From contig JAAUQI010000009.1 in assembly GCA_012032345.1 (NCBI GenBank), forward strand, positions 44,484 to 108,483: a stretch of DNA of 64,000 nucleotides, written 5' to 3'. Position numbers and translations under genes: made by a program. Under the pieces are notes generated by a model. It was not told where the DNA came from. It searched no databases and was given only the letters and a program-made list of their open reading frames with translations. Below, piece by piece: positions 1-8,774 of the stretch. Each line of letters starts with the position of its first letter. Position 1 is the stretch's first letter. The stretch comes from Leptolyngbyaceae cyanobacterium RM1_1_2. Its GTDB lineage: Bacteria > Cyanobacteriota > Cyanobacteriia > Phormidesmidales > Phormidesmidaceae.

Positions 1-1
1 G

Positions 2-418
2 ATCAAATCATTCGAGGGACTGCGCCTCAAAGCCTATCAGGATGCCGTTGGTATCTGGACAATTGGCTATGGTACAACCCAGGGCGTGACGCCAGGAATG
101 GAAATCACCCAAACTCAGGCAGAGCAGTTGCTTAGACGAGACGTAAACAAGTTTGAACAAGCCGTACAGGAAGCGCTGCAGGTTTCGATTAATGACAACC
201 AGTTTTCGGCTCTGGTTTCTTTCACCTATAATGTGGGGTCGGGCGCTTTTCGCAGTTCTACGCTGCTGCGGCTGCTAAATCAAAACGATATTCAAGGCGC
301 AGCCGATCAGTTTCCTCGCTGGAACCGAGCTGGCGGACGTATCCTTGCAGGCTTGACGCGACGTCGTGATGCAGAGCGGGCGCTATTTCTAGGTCAAGAT
401 TTTAGGCGCTTTCTATAA
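2..418 (+). CDS. GH24 (T4-type) lysozyme / endolysin-like muramidase, 5' end outside window
   Basis: Family 24 lysozymes cut the beta-1,4 bond between MurNAc and GlcNAc in peptidoglycan. The frame is open from the first bases, so the start lies upstream. The visible part opens with FEGLRLKAYQDAVGIWTIGY, in which Glu, Asp and Thr are spaced E+9 and E+15, exactly like Glu11, Asp20 and Thr26 of phage T4 lysozyme. Downstream, FSALVSFTYNVGSGAFRSS and the GGRILAGLTRRRDAERALF region are the usual second lobe. No holin, spanin or phage structural gene is visible after it. The next gene is a sugar permease 33 bp away, so this may be a domesticated cell-wall enzyme or the end of something further left. 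An N-terminal domain or signal peptide cannot be judged from here. Confidence 0.9.
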   Translation: MKSFEGLRLKAYQDAVGIWTIGYGTTQGVTPGMEITQTQAEQLLRRDVNKFEQAVQEALQVSINDNQFSALVSFTYNVGSGAFRSSTLLRLLNQNDIQGAADQFPRWNRAGGRILAGLTRRRDAERALFLGQDFRRFL

Positions 419-451
419 TTCCTGATCCCCATTGCTTTTCTTCAATTTTCC

Positions 452-1348
452 ATGCAAAAAGAGCATTCGGCCCGGCAGCGAGGGGTAACGCCCTATTTAT
501 TTTTGCTGCCTGCTTTGATTATTCTAGGGTTAACGGTTTTTGGGCCGGCCCTGCAGGCGTTTTATCTTAGCTTTACCAGTTTTGGCTACGACCTGACTCA
601 GCCTCCTCAGTGGAATAACTTTGAAAACTTTCAAAGGCTACTGCGGGATCAGGTGTTTTGGCAGACGCTGAAAAATACCCTGCTGTATCTGGTCGGGGTT
701 GTGCCTATGCTAGCGATCGCGCCGCTTTTGCTAGCAATTTTGGTCAACCAAAAACTGCGGGGCGTGCGCTGGTTTCGGGTGGCTTACTACGTGCCCGTTG
801 TAATTTCAATGGTGGTGGCGGGGATCGCTTGGCGATGGCTATACGCTGAAAACGGCTTATTCAACCAGCTGCTAATAGGTCTCAAACTCAGCACACAGGG
901 AGTTCCCTGGCTAACCAGTCCTAGTCTGGCACTGCCGAGCGTTATGGCCGTCACCGTTTGGAAAGGGTTGGGATACTATATGGTGATCTATCTAGCGGGG
1001 CTACAGGCGATTCCTGCTAGTCTTTACGAGGCTGCTGCTATGGATGGTTCAGAAGGTTGGCAGCAGCACTGGGATATTACCCTGCCGCTGATGCGTCCCT
1101 ACGTTCTTTTAGTTAGTGTGATTTCAGCGATTTCAGCCACCAAGGTGTTTGAAGAAGTTTTCATCATGACTCAGGGAGGGCCTCGCAACAGCTCAAAAAC
1201 AGTGGTTTATTATGTTTATGAGCAGGCATTTCAGTCGTTGGAAATTAACTACGCCTGCACCATTGGCCTGACTTTGTTCCTGATAATTTTGGGATTGTCT
1301 TTACTGCGGCTGGCATTTTTACAGACCTCTAACGGCAGCTACTTATGA
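452..1348 (+). CDS. ABC transporter permease, MalF/UgpA-type (carbohydrate)
   Basis: A 298-residue inner-membrane permease of the binding-protein-dependent sugar ABC importers. It has about six hydrophobic segments, beginning near residues 14-35. The EAA loop that docks on the ATPase is clear as YEAAAMDGSEGWQQHWDITL near residues 192-211. The sequence QGGPRNSSKTVVYYVYEQAF near the C-terminus is typical of MalF/UgpA/LacF-like subunits. No substrate-binding protein, second permease (MalG type) or ATPase is adjacent, so the substrate cannot be told. A clear paralogue lies at 57914-58795. Its 3' end overlaps the convergent gene on the minus strand by 10 bp. Confidence 0.9.
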   Translation: MQKEHSARQRGVTPYLFLLPALIILGLTVFGPALQAFYLSFTSFGYDLTQPPQWNNFENFQRLLRDQVFWQTLKNTLLYLVGVVPMLAIAPLLLAILVNQKLRGVRWFRVAYYVPVVISMVVAGIAWRWLYAENGLFNQLLIGLKLSTQGVPWLTSPSLALPSVMAVTVWKGLGYYMVIYLAGLQAIPASLYEAAAMDGSEGWQQHWDITLPLMRPYVLLVSVISAISATKVFEEVFIMTQGGPRNSSKTVVYYVYEQAFQSLEINYACTIGLTLFLIILGLSLLRLAFLQTSNGSYL

Positions 1349-1695
1349 GCCTGAATCGTGACACCATGCAGCTCGACAGCATCAGCTCCTTCAGTCTGCA
1401 TAGCGGCCTGCACTAGGCGTTTGAGAACTTCCTCCGAAGCAGCTTCCCCCTGCAAAATGACAATACGCCCTCGCTGTCTAACAGACATTCCGGCGGCCTC
1501 AGTCTCAAATTTATGGCAGAAATGTCGCTGAACTCGCTTTGCTAAACCCTGATGGTCATACTCTCCACAAAGACCTATACGCTCAGGCGGGATCGTTCGA
1601 TACCAGGAGCAGGCTGAGGTCGGTACAAGTGATGCAACTGCACATCCCCCGATAGCGGTTTGGCCAGACATGTAGGCGGCTTCATACACACCCAT
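1339..1695 (-). CDS. Conserved hypothetical protein with BON-like C-terminus
   Basis: 118 residues; function not known. The N-terminal part has several cysteines (about residues 18, 29, 43 and 60) and no obvious transmembrane helix. The C-terminal 45 residues (from about MSVRQRGRIVILQGEAASEE) have the alternating beta-alpha-beta pattern of BON domains, which often bind membranes or other periplasmic partners, but the match is by eye only. It is convergent with and slightly overlaps the upstream permease. The 5' side is a long non-coding stretch holding a CRP-like palindrome about 120 bp upstream of the start, so it is a candidate for regulation by a CRP-family protein. Confidence 0.7.
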   Translation of the reverse strand: MGVYEAAYMSGQTAIGGCAVASLVPTSACSWYRTIPPERIGLCGEYDHQGLAKRVQRHFCHKFETEAAGMSVRQRGRIVILQGEAASEEVLKRLVQAAMQTEGADAVELHGVTIQAHK

Positions 1696-1810
1696 AGATG
1701 ATCACCTTCCAAAAATTGCTAGAACAGCGTTGGCCCATAATTACTGAGCAAACTTGCCAAAGACTCAGGGCACACATTTTCTTAGAGGTAGGAGCAGAAA
1801 TACCCAGGCC

Positions 1811-1832
1811 AAATGTGACTTAAGTTACATTT
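1811..1832. promoter_or_regulatory. CRP/NtcA-family-like palindromic operator candidate
   Basis: The core TGTGACTTAAGTTACA (1814-1829) lies within a 22-bp near-perfect palindrome flanked by AAA and TTT. Only one base pair breaks the symmetry. It differs from the CRP pattern TGTGA-N6-TCACA by a single base and also resembles NtcA sites (GTA-N8-TAC) with one mismatch. It is about 120 bp upstream of the minus-strand gene ending at 1339. An adenylate cyclase is encoded at 48268-49659, so a cAMP-responsive CRP homologue is plausible, but binding is inferred only. Confidence 0.45.
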
Positions 1833-2047
1833 GAAGGGCATAACTTTACATCCGCATTAAGATTTCGACTAGTATCTTAGCTAAAAAATTGGCTGTTTCC
1901 GTATTCTTACGACCTTTTTTGAGAGGATTCTGTTGCCCAGCCAGCAAATCTTATAGATCTGCGTTGGGGCCTGAGTAATCTATCTTTCGGTATAAAAAGC
2001 CTGAAACAAAGGTGACTAACCCTCGATTTTGCTAGGGATCTTTGAAG

Positions 2048-2191
2048 ATGATTTTAAGGAAAAGCTTAAGAAAACCAGGGGCTGAGGCGGCTTCTCTTCC
2101 AGTAATTTCTGCTCAGACTGGTAGCGATGATACCAGGAGGGACTTTCCCTACTTTCCTCTAAAGCTAACTCCAGATTATCAAAATATTTAA
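2048..2191 (+). CDS. Possible small ORF, 47 residues, unrecognised
   Basis: An ATG-initiated frame of 47 codons in the otherwise empty 1696-2209 interval. The product begins MILRKSLRKPGAEAASLPV and ends FPLKLTPDYQNI, with no transmembrane segment. A TATAAA-like box lies about 55 bp upstream, but no strong ribosome binding site is seen. I do not recognise it. It could be chance in a leader or trailer region. The rest of the interval (1696-2047) shows no gene, only the CRP-like palindrome. Confidence 0.2.
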   Translation: MILRKSLRKPGAEAASLPVISAQTGSDDTRRDFPYFPLKLTPDYQNI

Positions 2192-2209
2192 TTAAGTATA
2201 CAAATCAGT

Positions 2210-2692
2210 TCAAAAATTTCTATGCAACAGGGCTACGGCATAAGCGGAGATGCCCTCTTCTCGACCTGTCGGCCCTAATCCTTCGTTGGTGGTGGCTTTG
2301 ACACCAATTTGTTCAGGGCTGAGGCCAAGCAATTGCGCTAGGCGATCGCGGATAGTCTGAATGTGAGGCTTAAGTTTTGGGCGCTCGGCCACGATGACGC
2401 TGTCGATATTGCCAATCTGCCAGCCGCGATTTTTGATCATCTGATGCACCTGCTCAAGCAGCATCAGGCTGTTTGCCCCCTGCCATTGGGGATCGCTCGG
2501 GGGAAAGTAGAGACCAATATCTCCCAGGCTCAAAGCACCTAACAGCGCATCTACAATAGCGTGGGTAAGAACATCGGCATCGCTGTGGCCTAACAGACCC
2601 AGAGAATGCTCGATTTTGACGCCGCCTAAAATCAGGGGATGATCTGCGACCAGACGGTGGATGTCGTAACCATTACCAATTCGAATATTCAT
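2210..2692 (-). CDS. ispF: 2-C-methyl-D-erythritol 2,4-cyclodiphosphate synthase
   Basis: IspF converts CDP-ME 2-phosphate to 2-C-methyl-D-erythritol 2,4-cyclodiphosphate and CMP in the MEP isoprenoid pathway, which feeds chlorophyll, carotenoids and quinones. At 160 residues it has the usual length. The metal ligands are visible: Asp10 and His12 in GYDIHR and His44 in the helix after GHSDADVL. The C-terminal signature [19 protein letters not shown] is intact. It overlaps trmD by 4 bp (ATGA), so the two are probably translated from one mRNA with trmD first. Confidence 0.97.
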   Translation of the reverse strand: MNIRIGNGYDIHRLVADHPLILGGVKIEHSLGLLGHSDADVLTHAIVDALLGALSLGDIGLYFPPSDPQWQGANSLMLLEQVHQMIKNRGWQIGNIDSVIVAERPKLKPHIQTIRDRLAQLLGLSPEQIGVKATTNEGLGPTGREEGISAYAVALLHRNF

Positions 2693-3414
2693 TGAGACTC
2701 CAAATCAGACTGCTCTAGCCACTGTTGATACAGATCAGGACGACGAGCTTGGGTGCGAATTTGCTGCTGCTGTTGCCGCCACCGGGCGATCGCCCCATGA
2801 TTTCCCGAACGCAATACTTCTGGTACCTGCCAGCCGCGAAAACTGGCAGGGCGGGTATATTGCGGGTAGTCAAGCAGCCCCGCTTCAAAGCTTTCGTACT
2901 TAAGCGAGTCGGCCTTGCCCACAGTGCCCGGTCTAAGCCGAGTAATGCCGTTGACTAAGGCCAAGGCTGGGATTTCGCCACAGGTCAGCACAAAATCTCC
3001 AAGGGAGACTTCTCGGGTTACCAAATGCAAAACGCGCTCGTCTACCCCTTCGTAATGTCCGCAAATAATCACAATTTGGTCATAGTCCGCCGCTAGGGTT
3101 TGCATTAAAGCCTGCTGCAGCGGCTCTCCCTGAGGCGTCATCAAGATAATCTCTTGCTTTGGCAACCTGGGTAGTGACTCAACCGCTGCAAAAATTGGCT
3201 CTGGCTTCATCAACATACCCGCACCGCCGCCGTAGGGTTCGTCGTCTACGCGACGGTGCTTATCGGTGGCAAAGCTGCGTGGATTGGTAATATGAACTTC
3301 GGCAATACCGCGATCGAGAGCCTTGCCCAGCAGTCCAGACTGCAGCGGCGACAGGAAAAACTCTGGGAAAAGGCTAATCACGTCAAATCGGAGGGGAGCA
3401 GTTAGCGCAACCAT
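2689..3414 (-). CDS. trmD: tRNA (guanine(37)-N1)-methyltransferase
   Basis: TrmD methylates G37 next to the anticodon of tRNAs reading CNN codons and prevents +1 frameshifting. At 241 residues it is normal length. The SPOUT knot is evident: [13 protein letters not shown], then [19 protein letters not shown], then the linker rich in Tyr, Arg and Pro ([20 protein letters not shown]). The N-terminus [20 protein letters not shown] fits the family with a short extension, and a start a few residues further in cannot be excluded. It is the first gene of a two-gene unit with ispF. Confidence 0.97.
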   Translation of the reverse strand: MVALTAPLRFDVISLFPEFFLSPLQSGLLGKALDRGIAEVHITNPRSFATDKHRRVDDEPYGGGAGMLMKPEPIFAAVESLPRLPKQEIILMTPQGEPLQQALMQTLAADYDQIVIICGHYEGVDERVLHLVTREVSLGDFVLTCGEIPALALVNGITRLRPGTVGKADSLKYESFEAGLLDYPQYTRPASFRGWQVPEVLRSGNHGAIARWRQQQQQIRTQARRPDLYQQWLEQSDLESQ

Positions 3415-3647
3415 AGGAAGATTTGAAAATATCGAACAACTGGCCTAACGGCTTGAAATCATAGCTGGTTGAGTCATTTGAAATTTGGCGACATCCTAAA
3501 TTAGCTTGGGCTTCAGAAGATTTTTATACCAGCCTAGGTCGGTAAGAGTGATAAACTCAGTCAAATGTGGGTTCCCCAGGCGATATTTAAGCCAGAGGCA
3601 GAAGGCGCTCTCAGGCTTCTACGACTGCTGGGAAAGTTGATCGAAGT

Positions 3648-4505
3648 GTGACCCGAAAGCTTATCATGCAGCAATTAGAATCTTCGCTAGAGCAGAGGAT
3701 GCCTCCCCTAACTAAATCGGCTGTTCTGGTCATTGGTGGTGCCGAAGATAAGGTGCATGGCCGAGAAATTCTCTACGCCTTCTTTGAGCGAGCAGGTGGA
3801 CAAAATGCCAATATTGCTATTATCCCTTGCGCTTCCCGTGAGCCCGACGTTATTTCTGAGCGCTATCGCCATATTTTCACAGAGATGGGGGCAACAAACA
3901 TTGAGGTGATGGATATCCGCGATCGCCAGCAGGGCGAAGATCCAATTTGGGAGAAACAGCTAGAGAACTGTACCGGTGTCTTTATGACCGGCGGCGACCA
4001 GGTCAGGCTATGTGGACTGCTCGCCGATACCCCAATGATTGAGCATATCCGCCGCAAAGCCCAGCTAGGGGAAATGACCTTGGCCGGAACCAGTGCCGGG
4101 GCCGCCGTTATGGGTCGTCATATGATTGCCGGGGGCGGCAGTGGTGAATCTCCTAATCGCTCCCTGGTGGATATGGCAACCGGACTGGCGATCTTGCCAG
4201 ATATTGTGGTTGATCAGCATTTTCACAATCGCAATCGTATGGCCCGTCTGGTCAGCGCTATTGCCATGCAGCCTGATCAAGTCGGAATTGGTATCGATGA
4301 AGACACCTGTGCGCTGTTTGAAAGCGATAGCGTGTTTGGTGTAATTGGCAAAGGCACAGTTACCGTTGTTGATCCCAGCGATATGAGCTATTCCAATGAA
4401 TCTAAAATTGAAGCAACTGAGCCTCTAAGCCTGCATAACCTGCGAGTTCATATTTTGACTCACGGCGATCGCTACGATTTGCAGTATCACCGTGTTCTCA
4501 GTTAG
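3648..4505 (+). CDS. cphB: Cyanophycinase
   Basis: CphB is a serine exopeptidase that releases beta-Asp-Arg dipeptides from cyanophycin, mobilising stored nitrogen. It is related to peptidase family S51. Characteristic stretches are VLVIGGAEDKVHGREIL, FMTGGDQVRLCGLLADTP, and the nucleophile elbow AGTSAGAAVMG with Ser about residue 149. VVDQHFHNRNRMARL and GIDEDTCALFE follow, all strongly conserved in this family. The frame opens with GTG at 3648. An ATG at 3666 gives MQQLESS and is equally possible, since the conserved part begins only about 25 residues in. It is followed by cphA on the same strand after 246 bp, the normal cyanobacterial order. Confidence 0.96.
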   Translation: MTRKLIMQQLESSLEQRMPPLTKSAVLVIGGAEDKVHGREILYAFFERAGGQNANIAIIPCASREPDVISERYRHIFTEMGATNIEVMDIRDRQQGEDPIWEKQLENCTGVFMTGGDQVRLCGLLADTPMIEHIRRKAQLGEMTLAGTSAGAAVMGRHMIAGGGSGESPNRSLVDMATGLAILPDIVVDQHFHNRNRMARLVSAIAMQPDQVGIGIDEDTCALFESDSVFGVIGKGTVTVVDPSDMSYSNESKIEATEPLSLHNLRVHILTHGDRYDLQYHRVLS

Positions 4506-4751
4506 CTGCTAATAGTAGACAATTTCAGACTAGGCTTTAGGTAGATAAATATGCCATTGAATGTTCTTAAACTGATCTTAATTCTCGACCCGTTACAAAA
4601 ATGCCCTCAGGCATATCCTTTGAGCTGGTTGCGCTCCGCCAGGAACGAGTTTTTCCAGGGACTCATAGGCGGCGCTTAATAGTTATGCTGCGTGCTCATA
4701 AGCCTAGAGAGTCAATTTCGCATCTATTTTGCTGCTGGCTAGATAACTACC

Positions 4752-7460
4752 ATGAGAATCCTGAAAACCCAAACTCTGCGCGGCCCCAACTACTGGAGTA
4801 CCCGTTACCACCAGCTAATCGTAATTCGTTTAGATTTAGAAGATTTAGCTGAGACTTCAACCTGCGATATTCCAGATTTATCCGAAGCACTGTTAAAGAC
4901 ACTGCCTACATTAGCCGAACACCGCTGTACTTCAGGGCAATCAGGTGATTTTTTGCAGCAGGTCACAGACGGCCTCGATCTGGTGCAAGTTGTTAAGCAC
5001 GTCGCCCTTGAGCTACAGACTTTAGCAGGCATGGCAGTGGGCTTTGGCCGTACTCGTGGAACCTCAGCAAAGGGCGTCCAGCAAGTTGTCTTTGAATATA
5101 TAGACGAACAGGCAGGTCGATACGCGGCCCGGGCTGCAGTCCGTTTATGCACCAGCTTAATCAAGCTAGGGCAATATCCGCTAGATGAGCTAGAGCAGGA
5201 TCTCTCTGATCTCAGAGACCTGTGGACTGATGCAGCCTTGGGGCCTAGCACCCAAACTATTATCAGGGAGGCTGAAGCTAAAGGCATTCCCTGGGTGCAG
5301 TTGCGCAGTCGCGCCATGATTCAGCTAGGCCAGGGTGTCTATCAAAAGCGAATTCAGGCTACCCTGAGCAGTCAGACCGGCGTTTTGGGGGTTGAGCTTG
5401 CCTGTGATAAAGAAGGCACCAAACGAATTTTGCAAGATGCAGGCGTGCCCGTTCCTAGAGGAACTGTGATTCACTATCTCGATGAGCTAGAGGAAGCTGT
5501 TGAAACCGTTGGCGGTTTCCCCATTGTGGTCAAGCCTCTAGATGGCAATCACGGAAGGGGGATCACGATTAATATTGATTCTTGGAGTCAGGCAGAGTCG
5601 GCCTACGACGCCGCTAGAGCCGTCTCTAAAGGGGTGATTGTGGAACGTTTTTATCGAGGCCGCGATCACCGGGTGCTGGTGATCAACGGCAAAGTTGTAG
5701 CTGTAGCAGAACGGATTCCCGCTCACGTCGTGGGAGATGGTGAATCTACAGTTGAAGACCTGATTGCAGCGACCAACCGTGATCCCAGACGAGGTGAAGG
5801 TCATGAAAACATTCTGACCCGCATTGAGGTCGATCGCACTAGCTGGCAGCTACTAGACCAAAAAGGCTACACCCTAGAAACTGTTTTAGCGAAAGACGAG
5901 ATTTGCTACCTGCGAGCTACGGCCAACCTCAGCACAGGCGGTATTGCCATCGATCGCACTGACGAGATTCACCCCAAAAACCTGTGGTTAGCTCAGCGAG
6001 TTGCCAAGATCATCAGCTTAGATATTGCTGGGATTGATATTGTCACTGAGGATATCACCCGACCTCTGCGAGAGACAGACGGGGTCGTAGTTGAAGTCAA
6101 CGCCGCTCCCGGCTTTCGGATGCACTTTTCCCCCAGCGAAGGGATTCCGCGCAACGTGGCAGAGCCGCTGATTGATATGCTGTTTCCGCCCGGAACGCCG
6201 ACGCGCATACCCATCATTGCGCTGACGGGTACCAACGGCAAGACCACCACCACTCGTCTGACCGCGCATATTTTCAAGCAGACTCAAAAAGTGATTGGCT
6301 ACACCACTACTGACGGGGTCTATATCAGCGACTATTTGGTAGAGCCGGGAGACAACACCGGGCCGCAAAGCGCTCAGATGATTTTGCAAGATCCCACCGT
6401 TGAAATTGCGGTGCTGGAAACGGCACGGGGTGGCATCTTGCGCTCTGGGCTAGGGTTTGATAGCTGTGATGTAGGCGTCGTACTCAATGTTGCAGCCGAT
6501 CATTTGGGGCTAGGGGATATCGACACCGTCGAGGAAATGGCCCACCTCAAGAGCGTTGTGGCAGAAGCGGCTCGGCCTAACGGCTATGCGGTACTCAACG
6601 CCGACGATCCCCTAGTCGCGGCAATGGCTCAGCGGGTGCAGGCTCAGGTAGCCTATTTTTCGATGAGTCCTGATAACGAGCTGGTTCAGGCCCATACTCA
6701 ACAGGGAGGGCTGGCAGCGGTCTATGAAAATGGCTATTTAAGCATCCTCAAGGGCGATTGGGTACTCCGAATTGAGCAGGCCGAAAACGTGCCGCTGACA
6801 ATGATGGGACGAGCGCCTTTTATGATTGCTAATGCTCTAGCAGCTAGCCTCACAGCCTTTACCCAGGGGATTAGCATTGAAGCTATTCGTCAGGCACTAC
6901 ACACTTTCCAGGCGTCGGTAGATCAAACCCCAGGGCGAATGAACCTGTTCAACCTAGGTCGCTTTCATGCCCTAATTGACTACGCTCACAACCCGGCTAG
7001 CTATGAAGCTCTGGCCGGGTTTGTCAATAACTGGCCGGGTACCTGCATTGGCGTGATCGGTGGGCCGGGCGATCGCCGCGATGAAGACTTTGTGACACTG
7101 GGCAAGCTAGCCGACGGCATGTTTGATCAGATCCTGATTAAAGAGGATGACGACACCCGTGGTCGCCCTCGCGGCGAAGCAGCCGATCTGATTCTGGAGG
7201 GGATCAAAGCGGCTGGAGGACAGAGTGGCCACCGCATCTTGTTAAATGAGGTCGAAGCTATTCATGCCGCTCTCAACGAAGCGCCCGACGATAGCCTAGT
7301 CGTTATCTTGCCAGAAAGCGTACAGCGGGCTATTGACCTGATTAAAGAGCGCCAGCCTATGGCGACGGAGAACAGCGCCGCGATCGCCAATGGCACAGTC
7401 CCTACACTTACAGCCACAGAGATTGCTGACGCTTCGGCTTTAGCCAAATCAAAAGGCTGA
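4752..7460 (+). CDS. cphA: Cyanophycin synthetase
   Basis: CphA polymerises aspartate and arginine into multi-L-arginyl-poly-L-aspartate using ATP, without ribosomes. The 902 residues contain, in order, an N-terminal domain starting MRILKTQTLRGPNYWS, an ATP-grasp domain at roughly residues 215-475 (FPIVVKPLDGNHGRGITINI; VEVNAAPGFRMHFSPSEG), and a Mur-ligase-like domain from about residue 485. The latter has the P-loop LTGTNGKTTTTRL near residue 493 and DYAHNPASYEAL further on. It is about 25-30 residues longer than the Synechocystis enzyme, through a low-complexity Ala/Thr-rich tail after IDLIKERQP. It pairs with cphB upstream. The tail has no evident function. Confidence 0.97.
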   Translation: MRILKTQTLRGPNYWSTRYHQLIVIRLDLEDLAETSTCDIPDLSEALLKTLPTLAEHRCTSGQSGDFLQQVTDGLDLVQVVKHVALELQTLAGMAVGFGRTRGTSAKGVQQVVFEYIDEQAGRYAARAAVRLCTSLIKLGQYPLDELEQDLSDLRDLWTDAALGPSTQTIIREAEAKGIPWVQLRSRAMIQLGQGVYQKRIQATLSSQTGVLGVELACDKEGTKRILQDAGVPVPRGTVIHYLDELEEAVETVGGFPIVVKPLDGNHGRGITINIDSWSQAESAYDAARAVSKGVIVERFYRGRDHRVLVINGKVVAVAERIPAHVVGDGESTVEDLIAATNRDPRRGEGHENILTRIEVDRTSWQLLDQKGYTLETVLAKDEICYLRATANLSTGGIAIDRTDEIHPKNLWLAQRVAKIISLDIAGIDIVTEDITRPLRETDGVVVEVNAAPGFRMHFSPSEGIPRNVAEPLIDMLFPPGTPTRIPIIALTGTNGKTTTTRLTAHIFKQTQKVIGYTTTDGVYISDYLVEPGDNTGPQSAQMILQDPTVEIAVLETARGGILRSGLGFDSCDVGVVLNVAADHLGLGDIDTVEEMAHLKSVVAEAARPNGYAVLNADDPLVAAMAQRVQAQVAYFSMSPDNELVQAHTQQGGLAAVYENGYLSILKGDWVLRIEQAENVPLTMMGRAPFMIANALAASLTAFTQGISIEAIRQALHTFQASVDQTPGRMNLFNLGRFHALIDYAHNPASYEALAGFVNNWPGTCIGVIGGPGDRRDEDFVTLGKLADGMFDQILIKEDDDTRGRPRGEAADLILEGIKAAGGQSGHRILLNEVEAIHAALNEAPDDSLVVILPESVQRAIDLIKERQPMATENSAAIANGTVPTLTATEIADASALAKSKG

Positions 7461-7891
7461 GTGCAGAATTAAGCTTGCAGCATACCTGAACTTAAAACCA
7501 GCTGTTCCTCTCGCTGCCTCAAAAAGCGATCGCTCATACAGGTTAGCGACATTTCTGGTGTGGACAGTGACCGAGGGCTGAGCGTAGTCGAAGTCCGGCC
7601 AGTTTGTGGTGCTCACTTGCAGCCTTCATGCCCAAGCCCTCAAAACTAGTATTAGAAAATCTTCTCAGTCAATTCTCAGCCGTTCCTTAAACTCACCTCA
7701 GTCCAAGTCTAGCTGAGTCGAGTTTAGTAAGGGAGAAGCGTAGCATTTGAATTCAGAACGCTTGAGGCGAGATGTTTTCAGGTGGAGTTTTGGCTGAGCT
7801 AGTGCTGACATAGTATTGTCGGCTAAGCCACAAACTAACGCTTTAGTGGGTAAACCCTGCTGACTGCTCAAATGCCGTTTTTACTCTAAAG
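7461..7891. other. Intergenic region, 431 bp, no gene seen
   Basis: Non-coding stretch between cphA and the YHS-protein gene. No convincing small ORF, RNA fold or terminator was found by eye. Around 7571-7590 it contains GGGCTGAGCGTAGTCGAAG, which looks like a fragment of a dispersed palindromic repeat common in bacterial genomes, but only one arm is clear. The last 60 bases must hold the promoter and leader for the following gene. Confidence 0.4.
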
Positions 7892-8554
7892 GTGACCACT
7901 GTGAAGGTAAAGTATTTTGCTACGCTGGCAATTTCATCAATGCTTATGTTTGGAGCTGTAGCAGTTCGTCAGTCATTTAGTACTGCTCAAGCCAATCCTT
8001 GCGCCGCAGAAGTCAATCCCTGTGCCAGTGCCAACCCCTGTGCCAGCATTAACCCTTGCGCTAGTGCCAATCCTTGCGCTAGTGCTAATCCTTGTGCTAG
8101 TGCCAATCCTTGCGCCAGTGCTAATCCCTGTGCGGGCGCTGATGCGGCTCAAGGCGCTGCTCCTGTTGTTTACTCAGACGCCAGCGGTTTGGCTATTCGA
8201 GGCGTAGATCCAGTAGCTTACTTTACCGAGAGTGCCCCTGTCGCAGGCAGCAGTCAGTTTGAGTATGAGTGGAAGGGAGCTACCTGGAGATTTTCCAGCG
8301 CTGAAAACCGTTCGCTATTTGCTAGCAATCCAGAAGCTTATGCCCCGCAGTATGGTGGCTATTGTGCTCAGGCAGTGAGCGAGGGCAACCTTGCTTCTGT
8401 TGATCCTACGGCATGGCGCATTGTCGATGGCAAGCTATATCTCAACTACAGTATGGAAGTTCAGCAGCAGTGGCTAGCCGATGTTCCAGGACATATTGCC
8501 CAAGCAGATGCCAACTGGCCAGAAGTGCTCAACGTAGGCATTGTGCATGAATAA
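7892..8554 (+). CDS. Secreted or membrane-anchored YHS-domain protein with Cys-rich NPC repeat
   Basis: 220 residues. A hydrophobic N-terminal segment (about residues 8-25) ends before a cleavage-like AQA, so export is likely. Residues 35-83 hold eight Asn-Pro-Cys motifs, most in a 6-residue repeat NPCASA, giving eight evenly spaced cysteines. Residues about 93-165 form a YHS domain (GVDPVAYF, then ATWRFSSAENRSLF and QYGGYCA), a fold associated with copper or heavy-metal handling. A metal-binding or disulfide-linked role for the repeat is inference. The frame starts at GTG 7892; a second GTG three codons later (7901) is an alternative. No partner gene adjoins it. Confidence 0.85.
   Translation: MTTVKVKYFATLAISSMLMFGAVAVRQSFSTAQANPCAAEVNPCASANPCASINPCASANPCASANPCASANPCASANPCAGADAAQGAAPVVYSDASGLAIRGVDPVAYFTESAPVAGSSQFEYEWKGATWRFSSAENRSLFASNPEAYAPQYGGYCAQAVSEGNLASVDPTAWRIVDGKLYLNYSMEVQQQWLADVPGHIAQADANWPEVLNVGIVHE
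8015..8140 (+). repeat. 18-bp tandem repeat encoding NPCASA, 7 copies
   Basis: Seven consecutive 18-bp units encode residues 42-83 of the YHS-domain protein. Third-codon positions vary between copies (for example TGTGCC, TGCGCT, TGCGCC), while the amino acids stay almost constant, apart from one Ala to Ile change and an AGA-type last copy. The protein repeat therefore seems to be kept by selection and is not a fresh slippage product. Confidence 0.85.
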
Positions 8555-8774
8555 AGCAGTAAGCTGCCACTGATTAAGACTCCGAAACGGCGGGTGCGTT
8601 CAGCTTGCTGTAGCGTATCCGCCTTGTCATAGTTCTATAGCGATCGCCGGAGTAGCCATCAGCTTCAATCAAAGCGGCATTGGCCAGCCTGGTAAAACTG
8701 GCACAAGTTGAGAGCATTTCGACTAGAGGTAGTATGTATGCTAGTTTTGTAGCCAAAGGTAGCGGGTGTAAGCC

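Noticed and set aside
4601..4852. Plus-strand frame before and into cphA
   Set aside because: It overlaps the conserved cphA N-terminus in another frame and its product has no recognisable features.
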